Positions 7,386 to 10,926 of a stretch of DNA of 10,926 nucleotides are shown piece after piece. Location: contig WGBK01000343.1 in NCBI GenBank assembly GCA_015494335.1, forward strand, positions 1 to 10,926. The letters run 5' to 3'. The first letter of the stretch is position 1. Each line of letters opens with the position of its first letter. A program made the translations under genes and the position numbers. The notes under the pieces were generated by a model that was given only the letters and a program-made list of their open reading frames with translations, was not told the origin of the DNA and made no database searches. The stretch is from Gammaproteobacteria bacterium. GTDB taxonomy: Bacteria; Pseudomonadota; Gammaproteobacteria; GCA-001735895.

Positions 7386-7730
7386 ATGCCATCCTCCACC
7401 GATCGCCCCGTAACGCAGCCCCTGCTGATGCTGACCACCTGGCCCGATCGCGAGGCGGCCGAGCGCGCCGCCGAGGACTGGGTGAATAAAAGACTCGCCG
7501 CCTGCGTCAACATACTGCCGCGTATGCAGTCGATTTATTGCTGGGATGGGGAACTGCAACACGGAGAAGAGCATCAGATACTCATCAAGACGGACAGCCG
7601 CCGCGCCGATGCCCTGCAACAGGCCATCGTCGAGGCGCATCCCTACGAATGCCCGGAAATCATCCGCCTCGAGATCAGCGGCGGCCACGAGCCTTACTTG
7701 AACTGGATTACAACAGGTACCTCTGCATGA
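7386..7730 (+). CDS. cutA: CutA1 family divalent-cation tolerance protein
   Basis: A 114-residue protein of the trimeric CutA1 family, linked by genetics to copper and divalent-cation tolerance in E. coli; its biochemical role is unclear. Family landmarks are MLTTWPDREAAERAAEDWV (15–33), LAACVNILPRMQSIYCWDGELQ (38–59), the charged EEHQILIKT strand (61–69), and HPYECPEI (85–92). The frame is open upstream to 7245, but earlier starts would overlap or crowd the divergent fxsA start and add residues unlike the family, so ATG 7386 is chosen. No Shine–Dalgarno sequence precedes it, only an A-rich tract (7376–7384). Its TGA overlaps the dsbD ATG, so the two genes are very probably translated from one mRNA. 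This cutA–dsbD pairing is common in gammaproteobacteria. Confidence 0.93.
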   Translation: MPSSTDRPVTQPLLMLTTWPDREAAERAAEDWVNKRLAACVNILPRMQSIYCWDGELQHGEEHQILIKTDSRRADALQQAIVEAHPYECPEIIRLEISGGHEPYLNWITTGTSA

Positions 7731-10315
7731 ACCCGATGAAACGCTCCCTGACGCTGCTGCTGTGGCTCGCATTATCCTTCCTGACCCTGACCGGCCAGGC
7801 CCAGCAGCCGGGCTTTCAGAACGACGCCCCGGACGAATTGCTGCCGCCTGAGCAGGCCTTCCGCCTCAGCGGACGCATGGATGGCGACCGCCTGATCGCC
7901 GAATACCGCATTGCGCCGGGCTATTACATGTACCGCAAGCAGTTTGCCTTCGACTCCGAAACCGACGGCGTCGAACTGGGCCAGGCCGAAATCCCGCCCG
8001 GCCACAAGAAAAAGGACGAATTCTTCGGCGAGGTGGAAACCTACCGCGACACGGTGACCATCAGCGTGCCAGTCACCTTCCAGGGCCAGCCTCCGGCCGA
8101 GATCCGCGTCAAGGCACGCGGCCAGGGTTGTGCCGACATGGGCGTCTGCTATCCGCCCCTGTTCCAGACTCTGAAACTGCAGCCAGGCAGCAACGCCACG
8201 GTGATGGCCGAGCCCTATCAACGCCCCGCCGACATCAAGAAACTGGCCCAGGCCGGGGATGCTACAGCCCCGACCACCCAACCCGCCCAGGATCCGCTGC
8301 AGGCATTGCTTTCGCTTCCCGCGGCCAGCGAAAAACCGGCCCAGGCACAGACACAGCAACCGGCATCGCCACAACCTTCCAGCAACGCCCTGTCCCTGCT
8401 GCAATCCTTCGGTGACGACATCGGCCTCGACGACGAGGAAGAGATTCCGTCGCCGGACCAGGCCTACCGCATCAGCGCGCGGCTGGTCGATAACAACACC
8501 ATCGAGACCGATATCCTGATTCGCGACAAGACCTATCTCTACAAGGACAAGTTCGGCACGCAACTGGCCGCCGGTTCCGGGGTCGAGGTCACGCCGCCGA
8601 CCCTGCCCGAGGGCGACATCAAGAACGACGAGTTCTTCGGCCGCATGGAGGTCTACCACAACTCGGTACAGTTCCCGATCCAGCTCAAGACCCAGGGCCA
8701 GGCCAGCCGCGAATTTGCCGTGGCCCTGAACTACCAGGGCTGCGTCGAGGACAAGATCTGCTACCCGCCGATGACCAAGTTCCTGAAAGTCGATCTCGAC
8801 AAGGGATCGGTGGACATCCTCGACGAAAAGCCTGATCTCCCGGACAGCGCAGGCAGCACCTCCTCTTCTGCAGATACCCCGGCAGCACCGCAGACAGCGT
8901 CCCCACAAGGTGAATCCAAAGCCGCTGAACCCAGTGCTTCCGCACCCGCGGCCACCCTCGGCCAAAGCGAACAGGATCGCTTCAACAACATCCTCAGCCA
9001 GGGCAGCCTGTGGCTGATCGTGTTCTCCTTCTTCATCGCCGGCATCCTGCTGACCTTCACTCCCTGCGTGTTCCCGATGATCCCGATTCTCTCCGGCATC
9101 ATCGCCGGCCAGGGCGACCGCATCACCACCCGCAAGGCCTTCACGCTGTCGCTGGTCTATGTGCTGGCGATGGCCACCACCTATGCCATAGCCGGGGCCA
9201 TCGTCGGTTACTTCGGTGCCGAGTTCAACATCCAGGCCTGGTTCCAGGATCCGCTGATTCTGAGCCTGTTCGCGGCGCTGTTCGTGGCCCTGGCGCTGTC
9301 CATGTTCGGTTTCTACGAGCTGCAGATGCCCGCCTTCATCCAGAGCCGGGTGACCGAGATCAGCAACCGCCAGCACGGTGGCGAACTGGTCGGTGTCGGC
9401 ATCATGGGCAGCCTTTCGGCATTGATCGTCGGCCCCTGCATCACCGCTCCGCTGGTCGGCGCGCTCATCTTCATTGCGCAAACCCAGGATGTCGTGACCG
9501 GTGGCGTGGCCCTGTTTGCCCTTGGCCTCGGCATGGGCGTTCCGCTGCTGGTGGTCGGCACCGCCGGCGGCAAGTTCCTGCCCAAGGCCGGCACCTGGAT
9601 GGATGCGGTCAAGGCGGTATTCGGCGTCGGCCTGCTGGCCATCGCCATCTGGATGCTCGAGCGCATCCTCCCGGTAGAGATCACGATGCTGCTGATGGCC
9701 CTGCTGATCATCGTTTCGGCCATCTACATGGGCGCGATAGAAACCCTGCCCGAAGGGTCCTCGGGCTGGCGCAAGCTGTGGAAGGGCCTGGGCTTCGTGC
9801 TGCTGGTGTACGGCGTGTTCTATCTCTACGGCGTGGCCGCAGGCAGCAGAGACCTGATCCAGCCGCTGAAAGGTCTCAACAAGGCCACGGTGATCCAGAC
9901 CGCCGGCGGACCGGGAGCAGCTGCCGCCAAGCCCCTGCCCGACCATGTCATCTTCCAGCGCATCAAGGGCATCGACGGTCTCGAGAAGGCGCTGGCCCAG
10001 GCCAAGGCCAAGGGCCAGCCGGTGATGCTCGATTTCTATGCCGACTGGTGCATCAGCTGCAAGGAAATGGAGAAATACGCCTTTACCCATCCCGATGTGC
10101 TGCGTGCCCTCGACGGCTTCCTGACCATCCAGGCCGATGTCACTCCCAACGACGCCACCGACAAGGCCCTGATGAAGTCACTGGGCATTTTCGGCCCGCC
10201 GGCGATCCTGTTCTACGATCGCAACGGCAAGGAGATTCCCGGCAGTCGCGTGGTCGGCGCCATGAGCGGCAAGGAGTTTGCCGAGCATATCGTCAAGTGG
10301 ACCGCGAACCGTTGA
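7727..10315 (+). CDS. dsbD: Thiol:disulfide interchange protein DsbD with two tandem N-terminal alpha domains
   Basis: An 862-residue inner-membrane protein that carries electrons from cytosolic thioredoxin to periplasmic DsbC/DsbG and cytochrome c maturation thiols. E. coli DsbD is about 565 residues. Order: signal peptide (1–25, cut near GQA↓QQ); alpha domain 1 (about 35–160) with C135/C141 and cap loop DEFFG 97–101; A/Q/P-rich linker (165–238); alpha domain 2 (about 240–365) with C339/C345 and cap loop DEFFG 301–305; S/A/P-rich linker (370–415); membrane beta domain with eight predicted helices (about 428–705) and redox cysteines C447 (FTPCVFPM) and C571 (VGPCITAP); thioredoxin-like gamma domain with CISC at 775–778. 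All canonical cysteines are present and the second alpha pair is extra. The ATG at 7727 overlaps the cutA stop as ATGA, with AGGT at 7715–7718; ATG 7736 is an alternative. The reading frame is continuous, so the length is not a frameshift artefact. Confidence 0.96.
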   Translation: MNPMKRSLTLLLWLALSFLTLTGQAQQPGFQNDAPDELLPPEQAFRLSGRMDGDRLIAEYRIAPGYYMYRKQFAFDSETDGVELGQAEIPPGHKKKDEFFGEVETYRDTVTISVPVTFQGQPPAEIRVKARGQGCADMGVCYPPLFQTLKLQPGSNATVMAEPYQRPADIKKLAQAGDATAPTTQPAQDPLQALLSLPAASEKPAQAQTQQPASPQPSSNALSLLQSFGDDIGLDDEEEIPSPDQAYRISARLVDNNTIETDILIRDKTYLYKDKFGTQLAAGSGVEVTPPTLPEGDIKNDEFFGRMEVYHNSVQFPIQLKTQGQASREFAVALNYQGCVEDKICYPPMTKFLKVDLDKGSVDILDEKPDLPDSAGSTSSSADTPAAPQTASPQGESKAAEPSASAPAATLGQSEQDRFNNILSQGSLWLIVFSFFIAGILLTFTPCVFPMIPILSGIIAGQGDRITTRKAFTLSLVYVLAMATTYAIAGAIVGYFGAEFNIQAWFQDPLILSLFAALFVALALSMFGFYELQMPAFIQSRVTEISNRQHGGELVGVGIMGSLSALIVGPCITAPLVGALIFIAQTQDVVTGGVALFALGLGMGVPLLVVGTAGGKFLPKAGTWMDAVKAVFGVGLLAIAIWMLERILPVEITMLLMALLIIVSAIYMGAIETLPEGSSGWRKLWKGLGFVLLVYGVFYLYGVAAGSRDLIQPLKGLNKATVIQTAGGPGAAAAKPLPDHVIFQRIKGIDGLEKALAQAKAKGQPVMLDFYADWCISCKEMEKYAFTHPDVLRALDGFLTIQADVTPNDATDKALMKSLGIFGPPAILFYDRNGKEIPGSRVVGAMSGKEFAEHIVKWTANR

Positions 10316-10321
10316 ATCACC

Positions 10322-10342
10322 GGGCGGATCGCGGCGCCCTTT
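10322..10342 (+). terminator. Weak possible terminator after dsbD
   Basis: GGGCG (10322–10326) can pair with CGCCC (10335–10339) over an 8-nt loop and is followed by only TTT. It begins 7 bp after the dsbD stop. The short stem and short T run make this a low-confidence call. Confidence 0.25.
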
Positions 10343-10384
10343 GCGGCGAAGTTTGCAGAGAACGTCCCTGCAACTGCAGAAAAC

Positions 10385-10413
10385 TGGACACGATCATGCG
10401 CCCATGTGACAAT
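10385..10413 (+). promoter_or_regulatory. Probable aroQ promoter
   Basis: TGGACA (10385–10390), a 17-bp spacer, then GACAAT (10408–10413). The -35 has one mismatch and the -10 two. The expected start near 10420 gives a leader of about 34 nt to the aroQ ATG. It lies in the 138-bp dsbD–aroQ gap, which otherwise holds only the weak hairpin near dsbD. Confidence 0.45.
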
Positions 10414-10453
10414 TACGCCACCTTTTGAACCGCCCCGGCGCCAGTCCCCGATC

Positions 10454-10909
<456 letters not shown>

Positions 10910-10921
10910 GAAGAGATCACC

Positions 10922-10926
10922 ATGGA
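10922..10926 (+). CDS. Start of next gene, probably accB (biotin carboxyl carrier protein)
   Basis: Only the ATG (10922–10924) and two bases (GA) are in the window. AGAAGAGA (10909–10916) 5 nt upstream resembles a ribosome site. Met followed by Asp or Glu fits AccB, and aroQ–accB is a conserved order, but identity rests on context alone. Confidence 0.4.

Noticed and set aside
7538..7726. Upstream in-frame extension of dsbD inside cutA
   Set aside because: It would put arginine-rich residues before a clear signal peptide. The ATG at 7727 overlapping the cutA stop gives the expected N-terminus.
7772..10090. 772-codon open frame on the minus strand, antisense to dsbD
   Set aside because: Its product is a low-complexity G/A/H/D/Q-rich sequence with no recognisable domain. 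It mirrors the codon bias of dsbD, whose frame carries clear domains and motifs.

Overview
The window is a GC-rich, densely coded chromosomal segment that looks like a sulfur-oxidising gammaproteobacterium of the Chromatiales/Thiotrichales-like kind. The basis is gene order: glnE–ilvE–CHCC zinc-finger protein, fxsA/groES/groEL beside cutA–dsbD, and aroQ followed by what should be accB are all typical gammaproteobacterial neighbourhoods. A flavocytochrome c sulfide-dehydrogenase-like pair sits among them. No insertion sequence, CRISPR array, tRNA, rRNA or prophage sequence was seen, and no gene-free stretch exceeds about 200 bp.

Left part, plus strand (1–2384): the C-terminal adenylyltransferase half of GlnE (nitrogen control) runs in from the left edge. 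A branched-chain aminotransferase (IlvE) follows after 39 bp, and a 77-residue CHCC zinc-finger protein is coupled to it by an ATGA overlap.

Middle, minus strand (2433–4494): an operon reads dihaem c-type cytochrome (Sec-exported), then a Tat-exported FAD flavoprotein of the flavocytochrome c sulfide dehydrogenase family. The flavoprotein keeps the cysteine expected to bind FAD covalently and the first redox cysteine, but has Arg at the place of the second redox cysteine. Upstream lies a long imperfect inverted repeat (4543–4613) that may be an operator, then a strong intrinsic terminator belonging to groEL.

Heat-shock block, minus strand (4637–7285): fxsA, then groES and groEL. The 176-bp fxsA–groES gap carries three stacked control elements: a near-consensus sigma-32 promoter, a sigma-70-like promoter, and a CIRCE operator (one mismatch) overlapping the latter's -10. 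The leader also holds a stable hairpin. This suggests double control by RpoH and HrcA.

Right part, plus strand (7386–10926): cutA and dsbD are coupled by an ATGA overlap. This DsbD is unusually long (862 residues) because its periplasmic electron-output (alpha) domain is present twice in tandem, each copy with both catalytic cysteines and the cap loop. A weak terminator and a plausible promoter separate it from aroQ (type II dehydroquinase). The start codon of the next gene, probably accB, is at the right edge.

The points most worth a second look are the non-canonical redox site of the flavocytochrome pair and its inverted-repeat leader, the double-alpha DsbD, and the dual heat-shock control of groESL. 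Periplasmic redox chemistry is a shared theme, since DsbD feeds the cytochrome c maturation on which the dihaem cytochrome depends; that link is an inference.
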